A stretch of 64,000 bases of DNA. Origin: Rhodococcus xishaensis (GTDB lineage: Bacteria > Actinomycetota > Actinomycetes > Mycobacteriales > Mycobacteriaceae). Position numbers and translations under genes: made by a program. The notes under the pieces are model-generated. The model searched no databases and was not told the origin of the DNA. It was given only the letters and a program-made list of their open reading frames with translations. Where the stretch lies: the NCBI RefSeq assembly GCF_004011825.1, contig NZ_RKLO01000005.1:1-64000 (forward strand). Direction: 5' to 3'. Of the stretch, positions 1-15,212 are shown one piece after another; position 1 is the stretch's first letter, and each line of letters begins with the position of its first letter.

Positions 1-4597
<4,597 letters not shown>

Positions 4598-5032
4598 ACG
4601 TCCCTCACCCGCGTCGACGGATCGACACGCGGCAGGCACCGTGCATATTCTGCTTCCGAACCCGACAAAACACCGGAGATTCGCCGGAATAGCCCGTACT
4701 AGGTGTGTATCTGCCGATCCGACCTGCTCCGTTACAGTACCGAGACAAAGGCGGACCCAGTCACCGAGATGAGGATGAGATAGCCAACCACTCGCACCGT
4801 GATCGAACACACCAGCCGCGCCCCGGTCTTTTCCGAGGAGGTCAAGTGCGGCTATGGATCACCGGAGTTTCTGGGTTGAGCACCCGCGCAAATCTACAGG
4901 ACCGCGGCTCTCGGAGTTAGGCTTCCGTTGAAGATGTCACACGGTCAGGGTGTAGCGGCGGGTGCTGCAGCGACCGGCCGACCTCGTCGTATTCGCGCGT
5001 TGCCAGCTGATAGCTGCCTCCGGCCGTAGCCC
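4598..5032. other. Intergenic region upstream of the NRPS gene
   Basis: About 435 bases between the NRPS start and the stop of the GntR gene, both on the minus strand. I see no convincing gene. It is AT-richer than its surroundings around 4640-4760 and should hold the NRPS promoter. I could not pick out a clear -35/-10 pair or operator. Confidence 0.5.
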
Positions 5033-5788
5033 TCAGGACAGTACCTCCACCAGCGTCGTCGCGGAATCGCCCACCATGTACTTCTCGATTCCGTCGAGGT
5101 GCTTGCGCCAGAATTCCTGGGCCGCGATCGCGTCACCACTGCGCAGATACCCGAGCAGCTTGGTGTAGGCGCGCTGCGCTGCACGTGCTGCGGGACGCTC
5201 GTGACCGTCCCCGTGCGCGGCGATGAACAACTCGTTGTGCGCCTCGATGATGTGGACGAGCATGCCGGCGAGAACGGTGAGGGTCTCGTTTCCGGCCAGG
5301 TCCACCAGGCTCTGATGCAGCTGGACATCGTGATGCGCGAACCGCACCCCGTCGTCGACCAGTTCGGCACCCTCGGCGATGAGTTCCGCGAGCTTGTCCA
5401 ACTGTTCGGAATGGCCGGGTCCGGCGAGCACGCCCACCGCAGACACCTCGAGCGAGGCCCGGGCCCGGTACACATCGACGAGGGGCGTCCCCTTGTACTG
5501 CAGCAGAAGCCCTGCGTAGCGGGCGGCAACCGATGCGTCCGGGGCCATCACCCGGGCGCCTCCGCGCGAACCGCGTAGCACCGTAATGATCGACTCTGAT
5601 TCGAGGATGCGGAATGCCTCACGGAGCGTGGGCCTGGACACGCCGAACTGTTCCATCAATACCGATTCGTTCGGTAGCGGGTCACCCGCACCGAGTTCGC
5701 CAGTTATGATCCGTCGACGTAGGTTGGCGGCCACGAGCTCGCCCGCCTTGGGCACCCGCACCACAGTCGATCTCGATCCGACCGTCAC
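5033..5788 (-). CDS. GntR/FadR-family transcriptional regulator (FCD type)
   Basis: DNA-binding regulator of 251 aa. The N-terminal winged helix spans about residues 10-75 (GELVAANLRRRIITGELGAG, then FGVSRPTLREAFRILESE), followed by the GSRGGARV linker. The C-terminal all-helical FCD ligand-binding domain carries FAHHDVQLHQSLVDLAGN, which fits the metal- and ligand-binding histidines of this class. Length is normal for the FadR subfamily. Such proteins usually sense small organic acids or acyl compounds. It lies between the NRPS gene and the acetoacetyl-CoA synthetase gene on the same strand, but gaps of over 200 bases on both sides suggest its own transcription unit. The target cannot be read from the sequence. 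Confidence 0.93.
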   Translation of the reverse strand: MTVGSRSTVVRVPKAGELVAANLRRRIITGELGAGDPLPNESVLMEQFGVSRPTLREAFRILESESIITVLRGSRGGARVMAPDASVAARYAGLLLQYKGTPLVDVYRARASLEVSAVGVLAGPGHSEQLDKLAELIAEGAELVDDGVRFAHHDVQLHQSLVDLAGNETLTVLAGMLVHIIEAHNELFIAAHGDGHERPAARAAQRAYTKLLGYLRSGDAIAAQEFWRKHLDGIEKYMVGDSATTLVEVLS

Positions 5789-5993
5789 GTTGTCCCTCTC
5801 CTCGGCTACGGTCCCGACCCACGCCCGGACTCGACACCAGAAGAGTACAAGAGTTTAGTTGTTTCCTCGCCTTCCTACGGACCATTTCGTCGGTGTCGGC
5901 AGTCACCCGGGTACCGAGACGGGTCCGGGTGTTCCGGATTCAGGGTGCGAGCGGGGCCCGTGAGACTGCCGGCCCTGCAGTGGCCGGATCCCG

Positions 5994-8009
5994 CTAACCG
6001 CCGACAAGAGGGGGCTGTCGCGCCGCCCCGAAATGGGCGAACCAGTCGATCAGCGCGGGGTCGTCGACGGCGCTGCGATCGACGACACGCAGTGGATCGC
6101 CGCCCTGGAACAGACGCTTGATCGGCACCTCGAGCTTCTTTCCGGTTCGGGTGTGAGGGACACCGGGCGCCGAGACGATCTCGTCGGGAACGTGCCGCGG
6201 CGACGCGTGGGTACGGATCTCGTCCCGGATCCGATCCCGCAGGGTGTCGTCGAGACGGACGCCGTCTGCGAGCACGACGAACAGCGGCATCCAGTACCCG
6301 CCTTCGGGGCCGTCGACGCCGATGATCAATGCCTCGTTGACCTCCGGCATCCGCTCGACGACCTGATAGATGTCGGCGCTGCCCATCCGGATCCCCTGCC
6401 GATTGAGCGTCGAGTCCGACCGCCCGTGCATGACGACCCCGCCTCGGGCGGTGATCGAGATCCAGTCACCGTGCCGCCACACGTCGGGGTAGGTGTCGAA
6501 GTAGCTGCCGCGGTAGCGGGTGCCGTCGTCGTCGTTCCAGAAGCGCACCGGCATCGACGGCATCGGCCGTGTGATCACCAGTTCGCCCACCTCGCCACGG
6601 ACGGGGCTTCCCGACTCGTCGAAGGCATCGAGCGCCGCGCCGAGATAGGGCGCCGACAACTCACCCGGCCAGACGGGCACCGTCCGGCAGCCGCCGACGA
6701 ACGCCGACACGACGTCGGTGCCTCCGCTGATCGACGCCACCGGAACGTGACGCCCGACGTTGTCCGACAGCCACCACGACAACGACGCCGGGAGCGTCGA
6801 CCCGGTGATCCCGACCGTGCGCAGCGAACCCAGGTCGTGATCCGCCCTGGGAACGGTCCCGGCCTTCTGACACGCCATGACGTATCCCGGGCTGGTGCCG
6901 AGAACGGTGACGCCGAGGCCGGACGCCATCTCCCACAATCGGTCCTGCGCCGGGTAGGCCGGGCTGCCGTCGTAACAGACGATCGTGGCCCCCACCAGCA
7001 GGCCGGCGACCTGGAAGTTCCACATCATCCAGCTCGGGCTGGTGTACCAGAAGAAGACGTCGTCGGCCCCCAGGTCCATCTGCAACGCGATGGCTTTGAG
7101 GTGTTCGAGCAGAACACCGCCGTGGCCGTGGACGATGCCCTTGGGCAGCCCGGTGGTGCCCGACGAGAACACCACCCACAACGGATGGTCGAACGGAACC
7201 GGAGCGGGTTCGAGTGGGAAGTCACCGGCAGTCGCGTCGCCCCAAAGGACGGCGTCCGTGGGGGCAGTGTCCGCAGAGGGAGTGCCCGCGAGCGTCCCTC
7301 CGCCGAGTCGCGGGACAAGAACCGTGGCCACGAGCGACGACAAGCCCGCACGCACCTGCGCAATCTCGGCGTCCCTGCGGTGCTCCTTGCCCGCGAATCG
7401 GTAGCCGTCCGCGGTCACGAGCACCTTCGGCTCGAGCTGGCCGAGACGATCGAGTGCCGCCGGAGCCGAGTAATCCTGGCCGCACGCGGCCCACACCGCT
7501 CCGAGGCTCGCGGTCGCGAGGAACGCAACGATCGCCTCCGGCACGTTGGGCAGATAGCCGACGACGCGGTCGCCCGGCCCGACCCCCATAGAACGGAGCG
7601 TGGCGGCGAGTGCCCCCGCCTGCCGGATCAGCTCGGCCCAACTCAGCGACTCGCGCTCGCCGGCCTCGTTCTCGTAGACGATCGCGGCCCGGTCGGGGCG
7701 CGCGCTACGCACCACCTGGTCGACGTAATTGAGCCTCGCGCCGGGGAACCACACGGCCCCCGGCATGGTGTCGTCGGCGAGCGCCGGACCCGGCTCCGCG
7801 GCGGACTTCACGTCGAAGTAGTCCCACACCGACTGCCAGAAGCCGCCCAGGTCGTCGACCGACCAACTCCACAGCGACCAGTAGTCCGGCAGGGACAAGC
7901 CCGTGCGACGCTCGACCCAGCGCGTGAACTCGGTGATCCGGGCCTGCTCGATGTCGGCGGCCGTCGGCACCCACTGGGGTCGGTTGTCGGCTCTCTGGTC
8001 GCTCGTCAT
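5994..8009 (-). CDS. aacS: Acetoacetyl-CoA synthetase (acetoacetate-CoA ligase)
   Basis: ANL-superfamily ligase activating acetoacetate to acetoacetyl-CoA with ATP; 671 aa, usual for the family. Visible features: adenylation loop VVFSSGTTGLPKGIVHGHGG, the AacS-like WAACGQDYSAPAALDRLGQL, the hinge region MHGRSDSTLNRQGIRMGSAD, and a C-terminal catalytic lysine in TRTGKKLEVPIKRL. I chose ATG 8009 because the frame upstream runs through the lyase gene, whose stop at 8014 is only 4 bp away. It is the last gene of the leucine operon and would rescue acetoacetate released by the lyase. A decayed second copy sits at the right end of the window (63438-64000). Confidence 0.93.
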   Translation of the reverse strand: MTSDQRADNRPQWVPTAADIEQARITEFTRWVERRTGLSLPDYWSLWSWSVDDLGGFWQSVWDYFDVKSAAEPGPALADDTMPGAVWFPGARLNYVDQVVRSARPDRAAIVYENEAGERESLSWAELIRQAGALAATLRSMGVGPGDRVVGYLPNVPEAIVAFLATASLGAVWAACGQDYSAPAALDRLGQLEPKVLVTADGYRFAGKEHRRDAEIAQVRAGLSSLVATVLVPRLGGGTLAGTPSADTAPTDAVLWGDATAGDFPLEPAPVPFDHPLWVVFSSGTTGLPKGIVHGHGGVLLEHLKAIALQMDLGADDVFFWYTSPSWMMWNFQVAGLLVGATIVCYDGSPAYPAQDRLWEMASGLGVTVLGTSPGYVMACQKAGTVPRADHDLGSLRTVGITGSTLPASLSWWLSDNVGRHVPVASISGGTDVVSAFVGGCRTVPVWPGELSAPYLGAALDAFDESGSPVRGEVGELVITRPMPSMPVRFWNDDDGTRYRGSYFDTYPDVWRHGDWISITARGGVVMHGRSDSTLNRQGIRMGSADIYQVVERMPEVNEALIIGVDGPEGGYWMPLFVVLADGVRLDDTLRDRIRDEIRTHASPRHVPDEIVSAPGVPHTRTGKKLEVPIKRLFQGGDPLRVVDRSAVDDPALIDWFAHFGAARQPPLVGG

Positions 8010-8013
8010 GCGG

Positions 8014-8871
8014 TCACCTCTCCCCCTGGGATGCGACACCCGAGCGTCGCACGATCTCCTCCGCGTGCCGCAGCACGGGTGCATCCACCATGCGGCCCTC
8101 GAACGCGAACACACCCCGCTCACGAGACGCCGCCGCGAGAACCCTTTCTGCCCAACCCAACTGCTCCGCGCTCGGAGCGTACGCGCGGCGGATGACGTCG
8201 ATCTGGCTCGGGTGGATCGCGACCTTGGCGTCGAATCCGACGGCGACCGCGTCCTCGCACTCCTGTCCCAGTCCCTCCAGGTCCGGGATGTCGAGGAACA
8301 CCGAGTCGAGCGCGAACCTTCCGTGCGCCTTCGCGGCGAGCAGTGCGGTCGACCGGACGTGCCGGGCAACGTCCCGGTAGGTTCCGTCGATGCGTCTGCT
8401 CGACGCCCCGCCGAGACCTGCGACAAGGTCCTCGGCTCCCCACATGACACCGACGACGTTCTCGGCCTCGACAACCCGTTCGATCGCGAGAGCACCGCGC
8501 GGTGATTCGACGAGAGCAATCACCGACAGTGGCGCGAGATCGAGGGCCTGATCGACGGATTCGCATTTGGGCAGCATGACCGCGGTGTAGGGCGTGCGGT
8601 CGAGTGCGGCACAGTCGAGCGCGTAGTCATCGGTACCGTGCGCGTTGACCCGGATGATCGTCCGGTCGGGGTCGAGCGGGACGTCGGCGAGAGCACGACG
8701 CGCGGCCGGCTTGTCCGCGGGTGCGACGCCGTCCTCGAGGTCGAGGATGACGACGTCGGCAGCGTCGGCGGCCTTCCTGAATCGCTCGGGCCGGTCCGCG
8801 GGGCAGAACAGCCAGGCCGGGCCGGGAACGACCCCGGCCCAGATGTTTTCGGTGGACGGTTCGCTGCTCAT
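8014..8871 (-). CDS. citE: CitE-like HpcH/HpaI-family beta-hydroxyacyl-CoA lyase
   Basis: TIM-barrel lyase of 285 aa. Motifs: [68 protein letters not shown] and [12 protein letters not shown], which are the Mg- and CoA-binding signatures of the citrate lyase beta family. Gene order matches the Mycobacterium tuberculosis block accD1-accA1-fadE19-Rv2499c-citE (Rv2498c). That CitE has been reported to act in leucine catabolism and itaconate breakdown. By context the expected reaction here is cleavage of 3-hydroxy-3-methylglutaryl-CoA to acetyl-CoA and acetoacetate, feeding the next gene. It overlaps the MaoC gene by 4 bp, which suggests translational coupling. Confidence 0.92.
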   Translation of the reverse strand: MSSEPSTENIWAGVVPGPAWLFCPADRPERFRKAADAADVVILDLEDGVAPADKPAARRALADVPLDPDRTIIRVNAHGTDDYALDCAALDRTPYTAVMLPKCESVDQALDLAPLSVIALVESPRGALAIERVVEAENVVGVMWGAEDLVAGLGGASSRRIDGTYRDVARHVRSTALLAAKAHGRFALDSVFLDIPDLEGLGQECEDAVAVGFDAKVAIHPSQIDVIRRAYAPSAEQLGWAERVLAAASRERGVFAFEGRMVDAPVLRHAEEIVRRSGVASQGER

Positions 8872-9341
8872 GCCGGCTTCTTCCGCACGAGCGTCTTGCG
8901 GACCGCGGTCGCGACGACGTCGCCGTGCTGGTTGCGCCCGGTGTGCTCGAACGTCACGATGCCCTCCCCTGGCCGGCTGCGGGACTCACGCAGGTCGGTC
9001 ACGACGGTCTCGGCGTACAACGTGTCGCCGTGGAAGAGCGGTTTCGGGAAGGCGATCTCGGAGAAGCCGAGGTTCGCGACGATCGTGCCCTGCGTCAATT
9101 GCGCAACCGACAGGCCGACGAGGGTCGACAGGGTGAACATCGAGTTGACCAGGCGCTCACCGAACTGCGTCCCGGCGGCGAAAGCGGCGTCGAGATGCAG
9201 TGCCTGCGCGTTCATCGTCAGTGTCGTGAACAAGACGTTGTCGGCCTCGGTGATGGTGCGCCCCGGCCGGTGTGCGTACACCACCCCGGTCTCGAATTCC
9301 TCGAACCACAGTCCGCGCTGGACGATCTTGCGCGCCGTCAC
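8868..9341 (-). CDS. MaoC-family (R)-type enoyl-CoA hydratase
   Basis: Hot-dog fold protein of 157 aa. Motifs include [20 protein letters not shown], in which T-x-x-D/E-x-x-x-F is the MaoC hydratase signature, and [20 protein letters not shown]. Homologous by position to Rv2499c in the leucine operon. There it would hydrate 3-methylglutaconyl-CoA to HMG-CoA, since no crotonase-type hydratase is present. Overlaps citE by 4 bp and lies 3 bp after the acyl-CoA dehydrogenase gene. Family assignment is clear; the substrate is inferred from context. Confidence 0.9.
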   Translation of the reverse strand: MTARKIVQRGLWFEEFETGVVYAHRPGRTITEADNVLFTTLTMNAQALHLDAAFAAGTQFGERLVNSMFTLSTLVGLSVAQLTQGTIVANLGFSEIAFPKPLFHGDTLYAETVVTDLRESRSRPGEGIVTFEHTGRNQHGDVVATAVRKTLVRKKPA

Positions 9342-9344
9342 TTC

Positions 9345-10517
9345 TCACACCCCCAATTCTCGTGCGATCAGCATCAGCTGGACCTCGGTGGTGCCCTCGC
9401 CGATCTCGAGGATCTTGCTGTCGCGGTAGTGACGTGCCACCGGGTACTCGTTCATGAAGCCGTATCCACCGAAAATCTGAGTGGCATCGCGCGCATTGTC
9501 CATCGCGGCTTCGCTCGCGATCAGCTTCGCGATCGATGCCTGCTTCTTGAACGGCTTGCCCGACAACATCAATGCCGCGGCGTCGTAGTATGCGGTCCGC
9601 GCGACATGGGCACGTGCCTCCATGCGCGCGATCTTGAACTCGATGGCCTGGTTGGCACCGATCGGACGCCCGAACGCCTCCCGCTCCTTCCCGTAGCGGA
9701 CGCTCTCGTCGACGCAGCCCTGGGCAACACCGACGGACAGCGCCGCGATCGCGATTCGGCCCTCGTCGAGGATGCGGAGGAAGTTCGCGTAGCCACGTCC
9801 GCGCTCGCCGAGCAGGTTCGCCTCGGGCACCCGCACGTCCTGGAAGGTCAGCGGATGGGTGTCGGACGCGTTCCAGCCGACCTTGTTGTAGGCCGGCTCG
9901 GCGGTGAATCCGGGGGTGGACGTCGGAACGAGGATCGTGGAGATCTCCTTCTTCCCGTTCTCACCGGTCCCGGTGACGGCGGTGACCGTGACCAGTTTCG
10001 TGATGTCAGTGCCCGAGTTGGTGATGAACTGCTTGCTGCCGTTCACGACCCATTCACCGTTGTCGAGCTTTGCGGTGGTGCGGGTACCGCTGGCGTCGCT
10101 ACCCGCGCCCGGTTCGGTGAGACCGAAGGCCGCCAACGACTTTCCGCTCGTCAGCTGCGGCAACCACTCCCGCTTCTGGTCCTCGTTGCCGAACCGGAAC
10201 ACCGGCATGGCGCCGAGTGAGACGCCGGCCTCGAGGGTGATCGCGACGGACTGATCGACCTTGCCGAGTTCCTCGAGCGCGAGGCACAGAGCGAAATAGT
10301 CGCCACCCATGCCGCCGTACTCCTCCGGGAACGGCAGACCGAACAGCCCCATCTCGGCCATACCGTCCACGACTTCGTAGGGGAAGGTGTGGTTGGCATC
10401 GTGTTCCGCGGAGACCGGTGCTACGACATTGCGTGCGAAGTCCCGGACGGTCTTCGCGAGCTGCTGGTACTCGTCGGGCAGTGAGCCGGTGGACAGATAC
10501 TCGGAAGTGGCAGTCAT
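9345..10517 (-). CDS. Acyl-CoA dehydrogenase (FadE19-like, probably isovaleryl/branched-chain)
   Basis: FAD-dependent acyl-CoA dehydrogenase of 390 aa that introduces the alpha,beta double bond and passes electrons to ETF. Signatures: [17 protein letters not shown] (FAD-binding), [14 protein letters not shown], the second family signature [20 protein letters not shown] and [10 protein letters not shown] near the C-terminus, where the glutamate before GTTE matches the catalytic base of the MCAD type. Between accA1 and the MaoC gene it is expected to act on isovaleryl-CoA from leucine, although a 2-methyl-branched substrate is not excluded. It overlaps accA1 by 4 bp, so the operon is tightly coupled. 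Confidence 0.94.
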   Translation of the reverse strand: MTATSEYLSTGSLPDEYQQLAKTVRDFARNVVAPVSAEHDANHTFPYEVVDGMAEMGLFGLPFPEEYGGMGGDYFALCLALEELGKVDQSVAITLEAGVSLGAMPVFRFGNEDQKREWLPQLTSGKSLAAFGLTEPGAGSDASGTRTTAKLDNGEWVVNGSKQFITNSGTDITKLVTVTAVTGTGENGKKEISTILVPTSTPGFTAEPAYNKVGWNASDTHPLTFQDVRVPEANLLGERGRGYANFLRILDEGRIAIAALSVGVAQGCVDESVRYGKEREAFGRPIGANQAIEFKIARMEARAHVARTAYYDAAALMLSGKPFKKQASIAKLIASEAAMDNARDATQIFGGYGFMNEYPVARHYRDSKILEIGEGTTEVQLMLIARELGV

Positions 10518-12607
10518 GACGCGGCATCCTTCGTTGCGGGTTCGGGTGACTGTTCGGATTCGGTGGGGTGGACCCGCGCGAGCGGTTGGTCGACTTTGAC
10601 CTGGTCCCCGGCAGAGACGAGGACCTCGACGACCCCGTCGATCGGTGCGGACAAGGTGTGCTCCATCTTCATGGCCTCCACGACCACGATCGCGGTTCCG
10701 GCGGCGACCGAGTCGCCGGACGAGACATCGACCGCGATGACCGCACCGGGCATGGGGCTCGTCAGCTCCGCCTCACCGGCATGCGCGTCGGCTCCGCGGA
10801 CACTGGCCTCACGCAGCTGCGAGACGGCCCACGCAACGCCGCCGCTCGTCAGCCACAACGTTTCGTCGTCCCGGTAGGACGTGGCCACGCGGTAGGTGTC
10901 GCTGCGCCCGTCGATCACGACGGCGAGCACACCGTCGTCGAGTCGTGCTGTGAGTGAACGGTTCTCGCCACTCTCGATACGAGCCTGGCCTTCGGAGGGC
11001 GTGCCTGTCAGCAGGACATGCTCGGTGCGCTCTCCCGCACGGAGCCGAAATGACAGCGGCTGCGGGTTGCCCACGCGCCACCCGGTCGGCGCGTCCCACG
11101 GATCGGCACCGGTCCGCGTTCCCGCCGACCACAGCCCGAGCCAGTAGTAGGCCGCTGCGGCGACAAGGACGTCGTCACCGGCCGACTCAGCATGGAAATC
11201 GGCGACGCGGCGGTCGAGCAGGCCGGTGTCGAGGCGTCCGGCGCAGACGTCCTCGTCGGCGAGCAGGAACCGGAGGAACTCGATGTTGGTGACGACCCCG
11301 AGCACCGCAGTGTCGGCGAGGGCGCGGTCGAGCCGGCGCAGTGCCTCCGCACGATCGGCGCCGTGCGCAATCACCTTCGAGAGCATCGGGTCGTAGTCGC
11401 TGCCGACGACGGTGCCTTCGTGCAAACCGGAGTCGACGCGCACACCGTTCTCGGGCACTCCGCCCACCCGGCCGGGTTCGCTCAGGCCGAGGACGGTGCC
11501 GCCGGTCGGCAGGAAGCCACGGGCGGGGTCCTCCGCATACACGCGGGCCTCGATGGCGTGCCCGGTGAGCGAGATGTCGTCCTGCGCGAAGGCGAGTGGT
11601 TCACCGGCGGCGATCCGGACCTGCCACTCCACGAGGTCGAGTCCGGTCACCATCTCCGTGACCGGGTGCTCGACTTGCAGGCGTGTGTTCATCTCCATGA
11701 AGTAGAACTCGTCGGGGCGGTCGGACGACACGATGAACTCCACCGTGCCGGCTCCGGTGTAGTCGACGCTGCGGGCGGTGTCGCACGCGGCGGCCCCGAT
11801 GCGGGCGCGGGTCTCGTCGTCGAGCAGCGGGGACGGCGCCTCCTCGATCACCTTCTGGTGCCGGCGCTGCAAGCTGCATTCGCGCTCGCCCAGATGGACA
11901 ACATTGCCGTGGCCGTCTGCGAGGATCTGCACCTCGATGTGGCGGGGCCGCAGCACGAAACGCTCGAGGAAGAGGGTGTCGTCGCCGAACGCCGACGCAG
12001 CCTCGCGGCGCGCACTGACGAGAGCATCGGACAGGTCGGCCGGATCCTCGACCAACCGCATGCCCTTGCCACCGCCACCGGCCGACGGTTTGACCAGCAC
12101 CGGGTACCCGATGTCGTCGGCGGCGGCGATCAGGTCGGCGTCGGACAGCCCCGGCTTCGCGATTCCCGGAACCACGGGCACGTCGTACGCGGCGACCGCA
12201 TTCTTTGCGGTGATCTTGTCACCCATCACCTCGATGGCCCGCGCCGACGGCCCGAGGAACGCGATGCCGGCCGCCGCACAAGCGGAGGCGAACGCGGTGT
12301 TCTCGGAGAGGAATCCGTAGCCGGGGTGGATCGCCTGCGCGCCCGTACGCTTCGCTGCATCGAGCACCCGGTCGATGTCGAGATAGCTCTCGCGGGCGGG
12401 CGCGGGTCCGATCAGCACCGCGGTGTCGGCCTCGCGGACGTGCCTAGCACCGGAATCGGCCTCGCTGTACACCGCGACCGAGCGGATGCCCATGCGTCGG
12501 AGCGTGCGGATGACCCGGACCGCGATCTCGCCGCGGTTGGCGACCAGGACCGTGTCGAACGTGGCGTTCTGCAGCTTGGAGAACTGGGTGGACGAATTGT
12601 CAGTCAT
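10514..12607 (-). CDS. accA1: Acyl-CoA carboxylase alpha subunit (biotin carboxylase + BCCP), 3-methylcrotonyl-CoA type
   Basis: Biotin-dependent carboxylase alpha chain of 697 aa. The biotin carboxylase domain begins [20 protein letters not shown] and has the ATP-grasp loop [14 protein letters not shown] and [21 protein letters not shown] middle linker follows, and the C-terminal biotinyl domain carries the biotinylation motif [12 protein letters not shown] chose ATG 12607 because the frame further upstream only mirrors the carboxyltransferase gene. It follows accD1 by 8 bp. Orthologous in context to M. tuberculosis AccA1, the partner of AccD1 in 3-methylcrotonyl-CoA carboxylation. Confidence 0.95.
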   Translation of the reverse strand: MTDNSSTQFSKLQNATFDTVLVANRGEIAVRVIRTLRRMGIRSVAVYSEADSGARHVREADTAVLIGPAPARESYLDIDRVLDAAKRTGAQAIHPGYGFLSENTAFASACAAAGIAFLGPSARAIEVMGDKITAKNAVAAYDVPVVPGIAKPGLSDADLIAAADDIGYPVLVKPSAGGGGKGMRLVEDPADLSDALVSARREAASAFGDDTLFLERFVLRPRHIEVQILADGHGNVVHLGERECSLQRRHQKVIEEAPSPLLDDETRARIGAAACDTARSVDYTGAGTVEFIVSSDRPDEFYFMEMNTRLQVEHPVTEMVTGLDLVEWQVRIAAGEPLAFAQDDISLTGHAIEARVYAEDPARGFLPTGGTVLGLSEPGRVGGVPENGVRVDSGLHEGTVVGSDYDPMLSKVIAHGADRAEALRRLDRALADTAVLGVVTNIEFLRFLLADEDVCAGRLDTGLLDRRVADFHAESAGDDVLVAAAAYYWLGLWSAGTRTGADPWDAPTGWRVGNPQPLSFRLRAGERTEHVLLTGTPSEGQARIESGENRSLTARLDDGVLAVVIDGRSDTYRVATSYRDDETLWLTSGGVAWAVSQLREASVRGADAHAGEAELTSPMPGAVIAVDVSSGDSVAAGTAIVVVEAMKMEHTLSAPIDGVVEVLVSAGDQVKVDQPLARVHPTESEQSPEPATKDAAS

Positions 12608-12615
12608 TCGTGCCC

Positions 12616-14160
12616 TCACATCCGGAAGACGCCGTAGGAGACCTGCTCGAGTGGCGCATTCGCACACGCCGATAGCGCCAGCCCGACAACGGTTCTGGTA
12701 TCGGCCGGGTCGATCACACCGTCGTCCCACAACCGGGCCGTCGAGTAGTAGGGATTGCCCTGGGCTTCGTACTGGTCGCGAATCTCGTCGGGGTCCTTCC
12801 CGGACCCGACGGCGCCGAGTACGGACGCGGCCTGCTCGCCCCCCATCACGGAGATGCGCGCGTTGGGCCACATCCACAGGAACCGCGGCGAGTATGCGCG
12901 CCCGCACATCGAGTAGTTGCCCGCACCGTACGAGCCACCGATCACGACCGTCAGCTTCGGCACCCGGGCGCATGCGACTGCGGTGACCATCTTGGCGCCG
13001 TGTTTGGCGATGCCGCCGGCCTCGTACTCGCGGCCGACCATGAACCCCGTGATGTTCTGCAGGAACAGGAGCGGGATGCTGCGCTTGTCGCACAGCTCGA
13101 TGAAGTGCGCGCCCTTCATCGCCGACTCGCTGAACAGCACACCGTTGTTGGCGACGATGCCGACCGGGTGCCCGTGGATGCGGGCGAACCCAGCCACCAG
13201 TGTCTTGCCGTACTCGGCCTTGAACTCCTGGAACTGCCCGCCGTCCACCACTCGCTCGATGACCTCGCGGACGTCATACGGGATGCGTGGGTCCGTCGGG
13301 ACGACGTCGTAGAGCTCGCTCTGGTCCGCGACGGGCGCGACCGTCTCGGCGACGTCCCAAGGCCTAGGTGCGCGCGGGCCGAGCGTCGACACGATGTTCC
13401 GCACGATGCGCAGCGCGTCGCGGTCGTCGGCGGCGAGATGGTCGGTGACGCCGGAAACCTTCGAGTGCAGATCGCCACCACCGAGGTCCTCGGCCGTGAC
13501 GACCTCACCGGTCGCCGCCTTCACCAACGGCGGACCGCCAAGGAAGATCGTGCCTTGATTGCGCACGATCACGGCCTCGTCGCTCATCGCCGGCACGTAC
13601 GCACCACCAGCCGTGCACGATCCTAGGACCGCTGCGATCTGCGCAATACCCTTGGCACTCATGGTCGCCTGGTTGTAGAAGATGCGGCCGAAGTGCTCGC
13701 GGTCCGGGAACACCTCGTCCTGCATCGGCAGGAACGCGCCACCGGAGTCGACGAGATAGATACACGGCAGGCTGTTCTGCAGCGCGATCTCCTGCGCTCG
13801 CAGGTGCTTCTTGACCGTCATCGGGTAGTAGGTGCCGCCCTTGACGGTGGCGTCGTTCGCGACGATCACGCACTCGCGGCCCGAGACCCGCCCTACGCCG
13901 CCGATGACGCCGGCGCCGGGGCACTCGTCGCCGTACATGCCGTTAGCAGCCAACGGGGCGAGTTCGAGGAACGGGCTGCCCGGATCGAGTAGCGCATCGA
14001 CCCGATCGCGAGGCAACAGCTTGCCGCGCGCAACGTGGCGTTCGCGAGAGCGCTCGCTGCCACCACGTGCCGCGACCTCGAGCTTTTCGCGCAGCTCTGC
14101 CAGCAGTTCGAGGTGCTGTTCCCGGTTCGCTGACTGCGGCGGATTTCGGAGGGTTGTCAC
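12616..14160 (-). CDS. accD1: Acyl-CoA carboxylase beta subunit, 3-methylcrotonyl-CoA carboxyltransferase
   Basis: Carboxyltransferase subunit of 514 aa with both crotonase-fold halves. Motifs: [94 protein letters not shown] and [18 protein letters not shown]. The DSGGAFLP and [12 protein letters not shown] forms are typical of methylcrotonyl-CoA rather than propionyl-CoA carboxylases. It is the first gene of the leucine operon. ATG 14160 lies just downstream of two operator-like inverted repeats (14201-14243) shared with the divergent TetR gene. Confidence 0.95.
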   Translation of the reverse strand: MTTLRNPPQSANREQHLELLAELREKLEVAARGGSERSRERHVARGKLLPRDRVDALLDPGSPFLELAPLAANGMYGDECPGAGVIGGVGRVSGRECVIVANDATVKGGTYYPMTVKKHLRAQEIALQNSLPCIYLVDSGGAFLPMQDEVFPDREHFGRIFYNQATMSAKGIAQIAAVLGSCTAGGAYVPAMSDEAVIVRNQGTIFLGGPPLVKAATGEVVTAEDLGGGDLHSKVSGVTDHLAADDRDALRIVRNIVSTLGPRAPRPWDVAETVAPVADQSELYDVVPTDPRIPYDVREVIERVVDGGQFQEFKAEYGKTLVAGFARIHGHPVGIVANNGVLFSESAMKGAHFIELCDKRSIPLLFLQNITGFMVGREYEAGGIAKHGAKMVTAVACARVPKLTVVIGGSYGAGNYSMCGRAYSPRFLWMWPNARISVMGGEQAASVLGAVGSGKDPDEIRDQYEAQGNPYYSTARLWDDGVIDPADTRTVVGLALSACANAPLEQVSYGVFRM

Positions 14161-14200
14161 GTCACCGTCCTCCCGGAGATTCCCCGGTTGACATCATTCA

Positions 14201-14243
14201 AGTTAATTTCGACTAACTGAACGTAGGTTATCCATGATTAACT
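14201..14243. promoter_or_regulatory. Two tandem operator-like inverted repeats (RGTTA-N8-TAACT) between accD1 and the TetR gene
   Basis: Two sites of the same build lie in the 118-bp divergent promoter. Site 1 at 14201-14218 is AGTTA, 8 bases, TAACT, with the match extending to 6 of 7 bases per arm. Site 2 at 14226-14243 is GGTTA, 8 bases, TAACT. Their centres are 25 bp apart. Position, symmetry and AT-rich setting fit binding by the adjacent TetR protein to control both directions. The sites are seen directly; the binding protein is inferred. Confidence 0.7.
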
Positions 14244-14278
14244 GAGTTGTCCAGATCACACACTGCAGGGAACGCGCC

Positions 14279-14932
14279 ATGACCGACCTCGGACCCGACA
14301 CGCGTAAACAGGTTCACGACGGCAGACCCGCGAACCGCCGCAGCCTCGCGAAGGCCGACCGACGGCGCGAACTGCTGCGCGCCGCGGCTCGACTCATCGC
14401 CAAGCGAGGTTTCCCGGGTGTGCGACTCGAAGACATCGGCGCGGCGGTCGGCATCAGCGGACCTGCCGTGTACCGCCACTTCCCGAACAAGGACGCGTTG
14501 CTCGTCGAACTGCTCACCGACATCAGCGAGCGCCTGCTCGCCGGGGGCACGGACGTGGTCGCGCGGGCTGCCGACCCCGTGACCGCGCTCGAGGAACTCG
14601 TCGACTTCCACCTCGACTTCGCGCTCGCCGAGCCGGACCTCATTCGGGTTCAGGATCGCGACCTCCATTCACTTCCGGACGAGGCACGCCACCGCGTCAG
14701 GCTGACCCAGCGCCGCTACGTCGAGATCTGGGTGGAGGTGCTTCGGCGCATCGACCCGGGACAGGACGCGACGCGTGCCCGGATCGCAGCGCACGCGACG
14801 TTCGGGCTCATCAACTCCACCCCGTACAGCGCGGCGTCCCCGTCCGCCGAGGGGGGAGCGGACGGGGACCCGACCCGGGCGGTGTTGCGGCGCATGGCAC
14901 TGGCCGCACTGCCGCCGGGCGTGGTGCGGTGA
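14279..14932 (+). CDS. TetR-family regulator of the leucine operon (inferred)
   Basis: TetR repressor of 217 aa. After a basic N-terminal tail the HTH domain is clear (RRELLRAAARLIAKRGFPG, IGAAVGISGPAVYRHFPNKD), followed by a variable ligand domain. It is transcribed away from accD1, with two matching inverted repeats in the shared promoter, so it most likely represses both itself and the leucine operon. The inducer would probably be a pathway acyl-CoA, as for related TetR regulators of branched-chain acid breakdown, but that is inference. Confidence 0.92.
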   Translation: MTDLGPDTRKQVHDGRPANRRSLAKADRRRELLRAAARLIAKRGFPGVRLEDIGAAVGISGPAVYRHFPNKDALLVELLTDISERLLAGGTDVVARAADPVTALEELVDFHLDFALAEPDLIRVQDRDLHSLPDEARHRVRLTQRRYVEIWVEVLRRIDPGQDATRARIAAHATFGLINSTPYSAASPSAEGGADGDPTRAVLRRMALAALPPGVVR

Positions 14933-14948
14933 CCGGGAGCCGGCGAAC

Positions 14949-15212
14949 TCAGGTCCGGCGGCTCGTGAGCGACGTGTAGACGAGCGTGAGAACAACGGCC
15001 GCCGCGATGCTGATGATCCAACGCCACCAGTCGATTCCAGGAGTATCGCCAGTGTCGCTGATCATTCCCCACACCCAGTAGCCGATGAGCGCGCCTGCGA
15101 TGCCGATGATCACCGTGATGACCCAGCCTATCGCCTGTTTGCCCGGAATCACCAGACGGGCGAGCACGCCGATCACGGCGCCGAAGATGATAAGGCCGAT
15201 GACCTCACCCAT
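14949..15212 (-). CDS. GlsB/YeaQ/YmgE-family small membrane protein
   Basis: 87 aa with three hydrophobic helices: MGEVIGLIIFGAVIGVLARL, the glycine-rich GWVITVIIGIAGALIGYWVW, and a C-terminal IISIAAAVVLTLVYTSL. The G-x-x-x-G pattern and PGKQ motif are typical of the transglycosylase-associated (Tag/GlsB) family, which is stress-linked but has no firm biochemical role. Start ATG 15212 is preceded by a good GGAAGGAG site; the longer open frame upstream has no support. The gene stands alone. Confidence 0.88.
   Translation of the reverse strand: MGEVIGLIIFGAVIGVLARLVIPGKQAIGWVITVIIGIAGALIGYWVWGMISDTGDTPGIDWWRWIISIAAAVVLTLVYTSLTSRRT

Noticed and set aside
6033-8195. Plus-strand open frame of 720 codons opposite aacS
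   Set aside because: It mirrors the acetoacetyl-CoA synthetase gene in high-GC DNA; its composition is Arg/Asp/Val-rich and no family motif is present.
8010-8519. Upstream extension of aacS (841-aa frame)
   Set aside because: The extra 170 codons only read through the CitE-like gene in another frame; the family N-terminus starts at 8009.
11192-12637. Plus-strand open frame of 481 codons opposite accA1
   Set aside because: Antisense shadow of the biotin carboxylase gene.
12608-13093. Upstream extension of accA1 (859-aa frame)
   Set aside because: The extra residues lie within accD1 in a shifted frame and have no family similarity.
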